Positions 24,741 through 32,920 of a stretch of DNA of 64,000 bases are shown here, one piece after another. The notes below the pieces were generated by a model that did no database searches, was not told where the DNA came from, and worked only from the letters and a program-made list of their open reading frames with translations. Position numbers and translations under genes: made by a program. This stretch comes from JAYPHU01 sp964611435 (GTDB taxonomy: Bacteria; Pseudomonadota; Alphaproteobacteria; Rhodospirillales; UBA2165). Where the stretch lies: the NCBI GenBank assembly GCA_964611435.1, contig CAZSXT010000016.1, forward strand, positions 18,993 through 82,992, written 5' to 3'. Positions within the stretch are counted from its first letter, which is position 1. Each line of letters starts with the position of its first letter.

Positions 24741-27067
24741 CCCGCCGCCCTCATAGCCTGCCAGACCTTCTCCGCTGTCAGTGGCATTTCCACGTGCCGA
24801 ATGCCCAGATACGACAGCGCGTGGTTTGCGGCGTTCATCACCGCCGGCAGAGCGCCGGTGGTGCCCGCCTCGCCCGCGCCCTTGATGCCCAGCGGATTTG
24901 TTTTGGCCGGAACCGGGTTCGAGCTGATCTCGAAATGGCACATATCATCGGCCCGGGGCATGGCGTAATCCATGAAGGAGCCCGAGAGCAACTGGCCTGA
25001 TTCGGGGTCGTAGGCGATGTTTTCCATCAAGGCTTGGCCCGCGCCTTGGACGATGCCGCCATGGACCTGGCCTTCTAGGGTCAACGCATTGACCACCGTG
25101 CCCACATCATCGACCGCGATATAGCGGACGATCTCGATCTTTCCGGTGTCCTGATCAATCTCCACCTCACAGATGTGACAGCCATTGGGGAAGCTGGCGG
25201 CGGCAGGTACATATGTAGACCTTTCGTATAGTCCGACCTCGGTTCCCGGCGGCAAAGCCATCGGGTTGAACGCCGCCTTGGCGACATTGGTAATGGAGGT
25301 TTCCTTGTCGGTTCCGGCGACCCTGAAGACGCCTTTGTCGAACTCGATATCCGCCTCGGCGGCTTCCAGCATATGGGCGGCAATTTTGGTGCACTTCTCG
25401 ATGATCTTGTCGGCCGCCCCCCGGATCGCGCCACCGCCGGTGAGCGCCGAGCGTGAGCCGATGGTGCCTGACCCGAACGCCACCTGATCCGTGTCGTGAT
25501 CGATGACATTGATGTTGTCGGAATCAATACCCAGCATGTCCGAGACCATGATCTTGTACATGGTGTCGTGGCCTTGTCCCTGGGCCTTGGTGCCGGCGAA
25601 GACGGTGACCGAGCCCGAGGTGTCAAAGCGGATTTCCGCCTGTTCCGGCCGGGGGCCGCCGGCGGCCTCGATCATATGAATGACGCTGATGCCACGCAGT
25701 TTGCCGTCGGCGAGGCTGGCTTCCCGCCGCGCTTCGAATCCCGCGTAGTCGGCGGCCTCCAGCGCCATATCCATGTTCTTTTCGAACTCGCCGGAATCAT
25801 AGTTGAAGGTCAAGCCGGTCTGATAGGGCATGGCGTCGGCGGGAATCAAATTACGCCGGCGCAGTTCCACCCGGTCGATGCCCATTTCACCGGCGGCCAG
25901 ATCGATCATCCGTTCCAGCACATAACTCGCCTCGGGCCGGCCCGCGCCCCGATAAGGGCCCGTCGGCTGGGTATTTGTGTAAACGCTGAAGACCTCCACA
26001 TGGATGGCCGGCGTGGTATACGTGCCGGCCAGCCCGCCCAGGTTCATAAACGTTGGCACCATACCGGCATGGCCGGTGAGATAGGCGCCCAGATTGTTCA
26101 CGTTCTTGATGCGGAGGCCTAAGAAACGGCCGTTTTCGTCCAGGGCTAGTTCCGCATCGGTGACCACGTCGCGGGCGTGATCGTCGGCCAGAATCGCTTC
26201 CGAGCGTTCGCTCACCCATTTGACCGGGCGGCCCAGGTTCTTGGCGGCAAACAGTGTCAGCCGGTTTTCCGGAAAGTGGGTGTCCTTCAGGCCGAACGCG
26301 CCGCCGATGTCCCGGGCGATGACCCGGACCTTGGTTTCCGGTACGTGGAAGATTTCCTCCGCCAGTTGCTGACGGGACGAATGCAGCGCCTGTGAATCGC
26401 AATACATGACATAGCGCTCTTCGGATTGATCGTAGACACCGACGCAGCCCCGGCTCTCCATGGAGTTGGTCGAGATGCGGTTGATCACAAAGCGTTCTTT
26501 GACCACGTGTGCGGCCTTCTCGAACGCCTGGTCTACGGCGTCTTTGTCGCCGATGTTGAAGACGTTGGAGATGTTGTCAGGGAAGTCCTCGTAAAGCTGC
26601 GGGCTCGCCGGGTCGGTCGCCAGCGCCGTGTTGGTGACCGCCGCCAGGGGCTCGTAGTCCACCTCGACCAGTTCCGCCGCGTCCTTGGCCTGGGCCAGGG
26701 TTTCCGCGACCACAAAGGCGACCGGATCACCGATCACCCGGACCCGTTCACCGCACAAGCCTGGATGGGACGCCCAGTATTCGGGGGAGCCGTCCTTCGG
26801 CCGGGTGCGGGGCGGAAAATGCGGCCGGGTCAGTCCCAGCCCGGCGGCTTTCAGGTCGGCCTCGACGTAAACCGCGTGGACGCCGGGCGCGGCCTTGGCG
26901 GCGTCAATGTCGACCGATAGCACTTTGGCGTGGGCATAAGGCGAACGGACGCTATAACCATACAGCTGGTCCGGAAAGGAGACATCGCTGACATATTGGC
27001 CGCGTCCGGTCAGGAGCCTTGGGTCTTCCGTACGCGGGACCGGTTGTCCCATGCCAAACATGCCCAT
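24737..27067 (-). CDS. Second CoxL/xanthine dehydrogenase-family molybdopterin large subunit
   Basis: 776 residues, full length. It opens GQPVPRTEDPRLLTGRGQY. The active-site loop is GPYRGAGRPE with Tyr372, the form II signature of aldehyde/heterocycle oxidoreductases, and the catalytic Glu733 is in GIKGAGEAG. It is similar throughout to the copy at 11549, yet differs at the active-site loop (PYRGAGR against PYRGSNR). As with that copy, no FAD or 2Fe-2S subunit gene adjoins; the gene stands alone with GGAGAAT before its ATG. Predicted role: hydroxylation of an aldehyde or N-heterocycle, with electron-transfer subunits supplied from elsewhere. Confidence 0.88.
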   Translation of the reverse strand: MGMFGMGQPVPRTEDPRLLTGRGQYVSDVSFPDQLYGYSVRSPYAHAKVLSVDIDAAKAAPGVHAVYVEADLKAAGLGLTRPHFPPRTRPKDGSPEYWASHPGLCGERVRVIGDPVAFVVAETLAQAKDAAELVEVDYEPLAAVTNTALATDPASPQLYEDFPDNISNVFNIGDKDAVDQAFEKAAHVVKERFVINRISTNSMESRGCVGVYDQSEERYVMYCDSQALHSSRQQLAEEIFHVPETKVRVIARDIGGAFGLKDTHFPENRLTLFAAKNLGRPVKWVSERSEAILADDHARDVVTDAELALDENGRFLGLRIKNVNNLGAYLTGHAGMVPTFMNLGGLAGTYTTPAIHVEVFSVYTNTQPTGPYRGAGRPEASYVLERMIDLAAGEMGIDRVELRRRNLIPADAMPYQTGLTFNYDSGEFEKNMDMALEAADYAGFEARREASLADGKLRGISVIHMIEAAGGPRPEQAEIRFDTSGSVTVFAGTKAQGQGHDTMYKIMVSDMLGIDSDNINVIDHDTDQVAFGSGTIGSRSALTGGGAIRGAADKIIEKCTKIAAHMLEAAEADIEFDKGVFRVAGTDKETSITNVAKAAFNPMALPPGTEVGLYERSTYVPAAASFPNGCHICEVEIDQDTGKIEIVRYIAVDDVGTVVNALTLEGQVHGGIVQGAGQALMENIAYDPESGQLLSGSFMDYAMPRADDMCHFEISSNPVPAKTNPLGIKGAGEAGTTGALPAVMNAANHALSYLGIRHVEMPLTAEKVWQAMRAAG

Positions 27068-27164
27068 GATCTATTCTCCGCTGGTGTGATTTAGAGGCGG
27101 TATTCTGGCGAAGGGCAGGGGGCGGAGCAAGGGACCTTGGCTACCCCGCCACCGCCTTCTTTAT

Positions 27165-27274
27165 CGCGTCGTGCCCGAGTTGGGACCGACGTTAGTCGGG
27201 ACCAAGTCTCGGGTATCCATGGATCGCGGTTTATTGGTCCCCCGAGAATTGCTTCGCAACTCGGGGGTGACGCA
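27165..27274. repeat. Intergenic mosaic palindromic element, copy 1
   Basis: Two hairpins in tandem: CCCGAG...CTCGGG (27174-27213) and CCCCCGAG...CTCGGGGG (27239-27267, with an inner TTGC/GCAA stem and a 3-base loop). They are joined by a linker containing CCATGGAT and ending GGT. The ends read CGCGTCG and TGACGCA, an imperfect terminal inverted repeat. The same layout recurs at 47266-47371. The rest of the intergenic region 27068-27297 shows no gene. Confidence 0.75.
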
Positions 27275-27297
27275 GAAAAGAGGCGGAGGGGGCGGCT

Positions 27298-28188
27298 CTA
27301 CCCGGCCACCGCCATGTCGTAGTCGTAGCCGTCCGGCTTTTCGTCGAAGATGGCGCGGTCGTGGATCCAGGCCTGGGTCTTATCGAATGTCTCCTGTGTA
27401 TACGGCAGAAAGACGATCCGTTCCCCGGCGCTGAATTGGCGCACGTCGAGCTGATCTTTGTAGCGGTCCGGCGTTTCCAGCAGGTAATAATGCTTGTACT
27501 TCTCCGGCTCCAGATCGATGTCCATCTGCGCCCGCTTCATGGCTTCCATGTATTTTTCCACGTCCGCCTCGTCCACGTCGTGGGGGAACATGAAGGCAAT
27601 CATAAAGGTCGTGTCGACGATGCGGCGCATGCCCAACTGTTCCGCCGCCTGGTAGGTGAGGCCCCAAACGCTGGAGGCCTCCACGTCGCCATCCACTAAC
27701 ACGTCCACGCGGGCCCAGGGCAGGCCGGTGAACTTCAGCTTGATATCGTCCGGTTTGAGGAACGGTTCCAGCGCCTGGATGGTGGTGAAGTGGCTGCCGG
27801 AATGATAGCCGACGGCGATTTCCTTGCCGGCCAAGTCTTCAGGCCGCTTGATGTCTGAATCCAGCCGGACCATCACCGCGCCGGGGGTCACAACATAGGC
27901 CTTGCCCCACATGCGCCCGACATTCTGGGCGGAGGCTTGATTCACCGCCCAATGACAGGCGCAGCTGATGTCCGATTTGACGCCCTTGTTGCCCTTGCCG
28001 GAGATATAGGACTCGTACGCGCCTTTCTTGATTTCCATAACGTTGCCGCTGTCGTCCACGGTTTTGGGCCTTTCCGCGTCGCTGCGGCGGGGAATTTCAT
28101 AGTCCAGGCCAGCGTCGGTGAAATAGCCTTTTTCGTGGGCGATCCATTCCTGAATACGACCGTGGGGTTGAATGATAAACTTCGCCAT
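27298..28188 (-). CDS. PBP2-fold (NMT1/SsuA-like) protein without a signal peptide
   Basis: 296 residues from MAKFIIQPHGRIQEW, with GGGAGGAC before the ATG. The fold matches type 2 periplasmic binding proteins: GYFTDAGLDYEI near the start, RPEDLAGKEIAVGYHSGSHF near residue 120, and ASSVWGLTYQAAEQLG. No Sec, lipoprotein or Tat signal is visible, and no ABC permease or ATPase gene adjoins, so a transport role is doubtful. Some enzymes share this fold, including 4,5-dihydroxyphthalate decarboxylase and thiamine pyrimidine synthase. Placed opposite a ring-cleavage operon with a shared palindromic operator, it may be a cytosolic enzyme of the same pathway (inference). It could also be a sensor or an unusually exported binding protein. 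Confidence 0.7.
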   Translation of the reverse strand: MAKFIIQPHGRIQEWIAHEKGYFTDAGLDYEIPRRSDAERPKTVDDSGNVMEIKKGAYESYISGKGNKGVKSDISCACHWAVNQASAQNVGRMWGKAYVVTPGAVMVRLDSDIKRPEDLAGKEIAVGYHSGSHFTTIQALEPFLKPDDIKLKFTGLPWARVDVLVDGDVEASSVWGLTYQAAEQLGMRRIVDTTFMIAFMFPHDVDEADVEKYMEAMKRAQMDIDLEPEKYKHYYLLETPDRYKDQLDVRQFSAGERIVFLPYTQETFDKTQAWIHDRAIFDEKPDGYDYDMAVAG

Positions 28189-28203
28189 GATCTGTCCTCC
28201 CGT

Positions 28204-28228
28204 CCGGCACGTGGGACCCACGTTCCGG
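28204..28228. promoter_or_regulatory. Palindromic operator candidate in the PBP2/extradiol dioxygenase divergent promoter
   Basis: The core ACGTGGGACCCACGT (28209-28223) has perfect 7-base arms about a single A. It is flanked by CCGG on both sides, giving 25 symmetric bases with one mismatched pair. It lies in the 99-base region between divergent genes and so probably controls both. Confidence 0.6.
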
Positions 28229-28287
28229 GTTTGCAAAACGGTACTATTTGTTAGACTTTTGCCGTCCCACTCGAAGGATGTCACAAA

Positions 28288-29289
28288 ATGGCGGAACTGG
28301 TCAAAGCGTTCGGCACATCCCACAGCCCGGCCCTCAACAGCACGGTCGAGGATTATCACCAGCATGCCGATATCGACCGGGGTGCGAGCCATTGGAAACG
28401 CACCCTGATGGACAAGGACGGCAACGTTTCCACCTTTGAAGAGCTGATCGAAAAGGCGCCCGACTGGATGGCTGACGCCATCACCGACAAAAAAATCGGA
28501 GAGCAGGTGGACAAGTGCCAGGAAAACATCGCCCGGATGGCCGCCGACGTGAATGGCGCAGACTTGGATGCGCTGATTATTATCGGCGACGACCAGCAGG
28601 AACAATATTTCAGCGACAACATGCCCGCCTTCATCGTCTATCACGGCGAGACCATCCGCAACACGACGATAGAGTTGGCGGAAGGCGCCCCCCAATGGTG
28701 GCAGCGCGCCCGGTCTCAGTATCATGAAGAAGACGGCCCAAAGGACTATCCCGTCGCGTCCGAGCTTTCCAAACATATGATCGATAGTCTGCTCGATCAG
28801 GAATTTGATATCTCTGTCTCGGATGAGCTTCGGTTCGAGCGGGGCGAGAGCCATTCCTTCGGTTTCTATCACCGCCGCTTGGCCAACGGAAATGCGGTGC
28901 CCATCGTGCCGATCAGCCAGAACACGTACTATCCGCCGAACCAGCCCAGGCCCAAGCGCTGTTATGACTTCGGCCGGGCGATCCGCCAATCGGTCGAGTC
29001 CTGGAAGGCGGACGCCAAGGTCGGGATCATGGCCTCTGGCGGTTTAAGCCATTTCACGATTGATGAAGAATTGGATCGGGGTGTGATGAAGGCCCTGGAA
29101 GAGAAGGACAAAGACGCCTTGATTTCCATTCCGCTCAATAAGCTTAACACCGGCAATTCTGAAATTCGTAATTGGATCACTGTCGCCGGCGCGGCCGAAG
29201 ACCTGGAGATGGTTTGGTCCGACTATGTGCCGTGCTACCGCTCTCTGGCGGGAACCGGCTGCGCAATGGCCTTCGCGGTCTGGAGCTAA
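28288..29289 (+). CDS. Class III extradiol ring-cleavage dioxygenase (LigB-like)
   Basis: 333 residues. The LigB-type fold is indicated by the N-terminal metal His12 (GTSHSPAL), the base His in ASGGLSHFTID and the conserved NTYYPPNQPRPKRCYDFG. The second metal position, NDH in LigB, reads GDDQQEQYF here (Asp101-Asp102-Gln103), so the usual His is a Gln. Members open catechol-type rings with ferrous iron and oxygen. The next gene starts 21 bases later, and four genes through 32917 form one operon. A paralogue lies at 42078. The substrate is unknown; whether the Gln variant still binds iron in the standard way is open. Confidence 0.8.
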   Translation: MAELVKAFGTSHSPALNSTVEDYHQHADIDRGASHWKRTLMDKDGNVSTFEELIEKAPDWMADAITDKKIGEQVDKCQENIARMAADVNGADLDALIIIGDDQQEQYFSDNMPAFIVYHGETIRNTTIELAEGAPQWWQRARSQYHEEDGPKDYPVASELSKHMIDSLLDQEFDISVSDELRFERGESHSFGFYHRRLANGNAVPIVPISQNTYYPPNQPRPKRCYDFGRAIRQSVESWKADAKVGIMASGGLSHFTIDEELDRGVMKALEEKDKDALISIPLNKLNTGNSEIRNWITVAGAAEDLEMVWSDYVPCYRSLAGTGCAMAFAVWS

Positions 29290-29310
29290 AATAAATTTAA
29301 GGGGGGCAAT

Positions 29311-30405
29311 ATGCTCTACGGAGAACTCGGGGTTACGCTCTGCGACGAAGATAAGGCGGCGGGGGGGTACACCCTCATCTCGCCCATCGGCAACTTCACC
29401 AAGACCTATGCCCTGAACATGAAGGGCGAGGTGGTGCACGAATGGGACCGGGGCCTGCCGCCCGGTAACTACGCCTATTTGCTGCCCACAGGAAATCTGC
29501 TGAGCGGCAACCGCACGGACGAAGGCCCGCACATTGCGGCAAAGGGCGGCTGCCTGCGGGAGTTTGATTGGGACGGCAACATCGTATGGGAATATACCGA
29601 TCACACCCAGCACCACGATTTCCGCCGGCTGGCGAACGGCAACACGATCTATATCGGCCTCGAAGACATGCGCGAGGATACTCAGGCGCGGCTGATCGGC
29701 GGCATGCCTGGCACCGAACACGAAGGCGGGATTATTCATACGGACTATCTGCGGGAGGTAACCCCGGATGGCGAAACCGTCTGGGAATGGCACGCCCAGG
29801 ACGAGATGGAGATTGAGAACTACCCAGTCTGTCCATTGTGTCCGCGGGAAGAACAGATGCACATGAATACCGTTGCCGAAGATAAGAACGGCAACTTCAT
29901 GATCAGCAGCCGGCATACCAACCATTGCGCCGTTATCGATAAGAAGACCGGAAAGTTCATCTGGGAGATGATGGAGCTGAGCTTTGGCCACCAGCATGAT
30001 TTTCAGGAATTGGAGAACGGTAACTACATGCTGTTCTCCAACGGCTATCACACAGATCGAACGGGGCCGGCGGCCGGCTCCCGCATTTTCGAGATCGATC
30101 CGGCGACCAAGGAAATCGTCTGGGAGTTTGTCGGCCTGCCGCCGCACACGTTTTATTCCGGCCATATCAGCGGCTGTCAGCGTTTGTGGAACGGCAATAC
30201 CTTGATCTGCGAAGGTGTAGGCGGGCGCGTGTTCGAGGTGACGCCAGACAAGGAGGTCGTGTGGAACTACACCTCGCCCTATTTCATGCCGAAGGATTTC
30301 AAAGGTCCCTGGGCCAACGCCAACCAGCTGTTCAGGGCCCACCGCTATGCGCCGGACTCGCCCGAGATCGGCGGGCGGCTGAACCCCGACCCGTACGCCA
30401 GCTAG
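29311..30405 (+). CDS. Arylsulfotransferase (ASST)-like beta-propeller protein, cytoplasmic
   Basis: 364 residues with no signal peptide. Repeated propeller blades carry the ASST-type pattern of a His, DF, then NGN: HHDFRRLANGNTIYI, HQHDFQELENGNYMLF and GCQRLWNGNTLIC. A Trp-Glu strand (VVHEWDRG, IVWEYTDH, TVWEWHAQ, IVWEFVGL) recurs before each blade. Classical ASSTs are periplasmic and move sulfate between phenols through an active-site His. This short cytoplasmic form belongs with the Arylsulfotran_2 group, whose function is poorly known. It is cotranscribed with the ring-cleavage dioxygenase and an amidohydrolase, so a role in handling a phenolic or its ring-opened product is likely but unproven. 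Confidence 0.7.
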   Translation: MLYGELGVTLCDEDKAAGGYTLISPIGNFTKTYALNMKGEVVHEWDRGLPPGNYAYLLPTGNLLSGNRTDEGPHIAAKGGCLREFDWDGNIVWEYTDHTQHHDFRRLANGNTIYIGLEDMREDTQARLIGGMPGTEHEGGIIHTDYLREVTPDGETVWEWHAQDEMEIENYPVCPLCPREEQMHMNTVAEDKNGNFMISSRHTNHCAVIDKKTGKFIWEMMELSFGHQHDFQELENGNYMLFSNGYHTDRTGPAAGSRIFEIDPATKEIVWEFVGLPPHTFYSGHISGCQRLWNGNTLICEGVGGRVFEVTPDKEVVWNYTSPYFMPKDFKGPWANANQLFRAHRYAPDSPEIGGRLNPDPYAS

Positions 30406-30414
30406 GAGGGCGCA

Positions 30415-31839
30415 ATGAACGGACATGCTCATCATCTAAGCGCACAGGATATCCGCCAAAAAGTGGGCCACCCCATCGTCGATGGCGATGGCCACGTGGT
30501 CGAAACCTCGGCGGTCATTCTGGATTACGTAAAACAGATCGCCGGCGCGGATGTCGCCAAGCAATATGAACAAATGGGTCCCTGGTTTGGCCGACGCCAG
30601 CACAAGGAAATCTTTTGGGGAATGCCGTCCGGGCCCAACAGTTTGGACCGGGCGACGGCCATGCTGCCGAAACTGTACGCGGAGCGGCTGGAAGAGGCTG
30701 GGATTGATTTCGGCATTTGTTATTCGACCGCTGTTCTGCCGCTGATGCATCAGAACAATGACGAGCTGCGTCAGGTTGGTCACAGGGCGCTAAATACAAT
30801 GTTGGCGGACATGTTCCGGGATGTTAGCGACCGCCTGACTCCATCCGCCGGTATCCCCATGTACTCACCGGATGAAGCCATCGCCGAGCTGGATTACGTG
30901 GTCAACGAACTCGGGTTCAAGGCGGCCACGTTTGGCACCGAAGTTCGTATCGCGCCGCCCGAGGTGATGGAGGCCGCGCCGGACCTGGATGACTTTGTGT
31001 GCGCGATCTACCCGGTCGCCATGGACTCGCTCCATGACTATGATCCGGTCTGGCAGCGGTGTCTTGATCTGAAGATCGCGGTGGCCAGTCACACGGCCGG
31101 GCGGGGCACGCTGGGCTATCGTTCCTCGCCTACCAACTATGTCTTTAATCATCTGGGCGGCTTTGCCGAGTCGGGGGATTATTTCTGCCGGTGTCTCTTT
31201 TTGGGCGGCGTCACCCGCCGGTTTCCCGGTCTGAATTTTGCGTTTCTGGAAGGCGGCGTCGGCTGGGCGTCACAACTCTATAACGACCTGTTCGAGCATT
31301 GGGAAAAGCGCAATGTGGACTTCATGCGCGAGAATTTGGACCCATCCAAGCTGGATGTGGCGCTGATCGCCGAGATGGCGGCTCAATACGGCGGCGATAT
31401 CCTGACCCCGGACAAGGTCGGCCAACAGCCGCAACGCCACCGGATGGGAGGCGTCATCGCCGGGGAACTGGAGATCGACGAGTTCAAGGCCTGCGAAATT
31501 TCGAAAGAGGAAGACATTGCCGATTTGTTCGTCAAACCCTTCTACTTCGGCTGCGAGGCGGACGATCGGATGAATGCCGTGGCTTTCGACCGTCGGCTCA
31601 ATCATCTTGAGGTTCAACTGAAGGCGATGTTCGGCTCCGATATTGGCCACTGGGACGTGACCGACATGACCGGCTGCGTGCCCCATGCGTACGAGATGGT
31701 GGAGAGCGGCCTGATGAACGAGGATAGTTTTCGGGACTTCATGTTCACCAATCCGGTCAGTTTCTTCACCGACCAGAACCCGAACTTCTTTGACGGCACC
31801 GTAGTCGAAGCCGATGTAAAGGCGATGCTGAATGGCTGA
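30415..31839 (+). CDS. Amidohydrolase-family (PF04909-type) metal-dependent hydrolase
   Basis: 474 residues, longer than most ACMSD-like enzymes. A TIM-barrel metal site is visible: Asp-x-His in VDGDGHVVE near residue 24, a His in VASHTAGRG, a Glu in AFLEGGVGW and an Asp in GSDIGHWDV. The family includes decarboxylases, hydrolases and the hydratase LigJ, all acting on ring-cleavage products or aromatic acids. It starts 9 bases after the ASST-like gene with GGAGG and overlaps the next gene by 8 bases, so translation is coupled. Decarboxylation or hydration of the dioxygenase product is the natural guess; sequence alone does not decide. Confidence 0.85.
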   Translation: MNGHAHHLSAQDIRQKVGHPIVDGDGHVVETSAVILDYVKQIAGADVAKQYEQMGPWFGRRQHKEIFWGMPSGPNSLDRATAMLPKLYAERLEEAGIDFGICYSTAVLPLMHQNNDELRQVGHRALNTMLADMFRDVSDRLTPSAGIPMYSPDEAIAELDYVVNELGFKAATFGTEVRIAPPEVMEAAPDLDDFVCAIYPVAMDSLHDYDPVWQRCLDLKIAVASHTAGRGTLGYRSSPTNYVFNHLGGFAESGDYFCRCLFLGGVTRRFPGLNFAFLEGGVGWASQLYNDLFEHWEKRNVDFMRENLDPSKLDVALIAEMAAQYGGDILTPDKVGQQPQRHRMGGVIAGELEIDEFKACEISKEEDIADLFVKPFYFGCEADDRMNAVAFDRRLNHLEVQLKAMFGSDIGHWDVTDMTGCVPHAYEMVESGLMNEDSFRDFMFTNPVSFFTDQNPNFFDGTVVEADVKAMLNG

Positions 31840-32917
31840 TCACGGCGATATCACCGTTTCGGCCGAGCTGCTCCGCCGGCAACTGGAAGATTTATTGGCC
31901 GCCTGGGGCATGCCCGAAGACTATATCAGGGTCACCGCCGATATCATCATGGATACGGATCTCTGCGGGATCGATTCCCATGGGGTGGGTATGTTGTCCA
32001 GCTATGATCAGTGGCGGGATGACGGCGACCTGTTTTTCGATGCGCCGATCACCGTGGTGAACGATATCCCGTCCATGGCGCTGCTGGATGCGGGCTCGGG
32101 ATTGGGCCATCCCGCCGCTTACAAGGCCATGACCTTGGCCATCGAAAAGGCGAAGGCCACCGGTATCGGCATGGTGACGGTGCGCAAGTCCAATCATTTC
32201 GGCGCGGCCGGCTATTACGCCAAGATGGCGCTTGAGCACGGGTTAATCGGCATCGCTATGACGGCGACGCCGGGGGCAGCCGTCGTGCCCACCTTCGGCA
32301 AGCAAAGCATGATCGGCACCAATCCGATCGCCTTTGCTGCGCCGACCAAGCGTAACCCGCCGTTTGTTCTGGATATGGCGACCAGCACCGTCGCGGTGGG
32401 GAAACTCGCTATTTCTCACCGGCTGCAAAAGCCGATCCCGTTGGGCTGGGCCCTGGATGATGACGGCCAGCCGACCACCGACGCGACCGTGGCCCGGTTT
32501 GCCCGAAAGCTGACCCCGCTTGGCGGCAGCCGGGAGCTGGGCAGTCACAAGGGCTATGGCCTCGGCGCCATGGTGGAGATTCTATGTTCGATCATGTCGG
32601 GCGCGTCGATCCTGTGTATGGAGCGGGACAAGGGCATGACCTTCAACATCGGCGATGTGGGGCATTTTGTGATGGCGGCCGATCCGGCGGCGCTGCGCGG
32701 CGATGACGGGTTCGTCGATGAGCTGGACGACTATATCGATGCGCTCCGTGCAACCCCGCCCGCCGATCCCGATCAACCTGTCTTGATCGCCGGCGATCCC
32801 GAATGGGCGCAGTTCGAGGAGCGGTCCAAGAACGGTATCCCCTTGTCGGCGGCCCTGACGGAGGAAATCCGTGGATGTGCGGACAAGGCCGGCGTGGCCT
32901 TCATCCTGACGAATTAG
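31832..32917 (+). CDS. Malate/L-lactate dehydrogenase (Ldh_2) family oxidoreductase
   Basis: 361 residues, standard for the family. The signature blocks are GIDSHGVGMLSSY near residue 47, KSNHFGAAGYYAKMALEHG and GTNPIAFAAPT. These NAD(P)-dependent enzymes reduce or oxidise 2-hydroxy/2-keto acids or cyclic imines and use no Rossmann fold. Its start overlaps the amidohydrolase end, and it is the last gene of the operon 28288-32917. A 2-keto acid from ring fission is a plausible substrate (inference). It is convergent with the flavin monooxygenase gene, 3 bases apart. Confidence 0.9.
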   Translation: MADHGDITVSAELLRRQLEDLLAAWGMPEDYIRVTADIIMDTDLCGIDSHGVGMLSSYDQWRDDGDLFFDAPITVVNDIPSMALLDAGSGLGHPAAYKAMTLAIEKAKATGIGMVTVRKSNHFGAAGYYAKMALEHGLIGIAMTATPGAAVVPTFGKQSMIGTNPIAFAAPTKRNPPFVLDMATSTVAVGKLAISHRLQKPIPLGWALDDDGQPTTDATVARFARKLTPLGGSRELGSHKGYGLGAMVEILCSIMSGASILCMERDKGMTFNIGDVGHFVMAADPAALRGDDGFVDELDDYIDALRATPPADPDQPVLIAGDPEWAQFEERSKNGIPLSAALTEEIRGCADKAGVAFILTN

Positions 32918-32920
32918 GCT

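Noticed and set aside
28189..28989. An N-terminal extension of the PBP2-fold gene that might hold a signal peptide
   Set aside because: The extension is antisense to the extradiol dioxygenase and contains no signal-like sequence.
29044..30435. A 463-codon minus-strand open frame over the ASST-like gene
   Set aside because: Antisense to two genes with clear families and no domain of its own.
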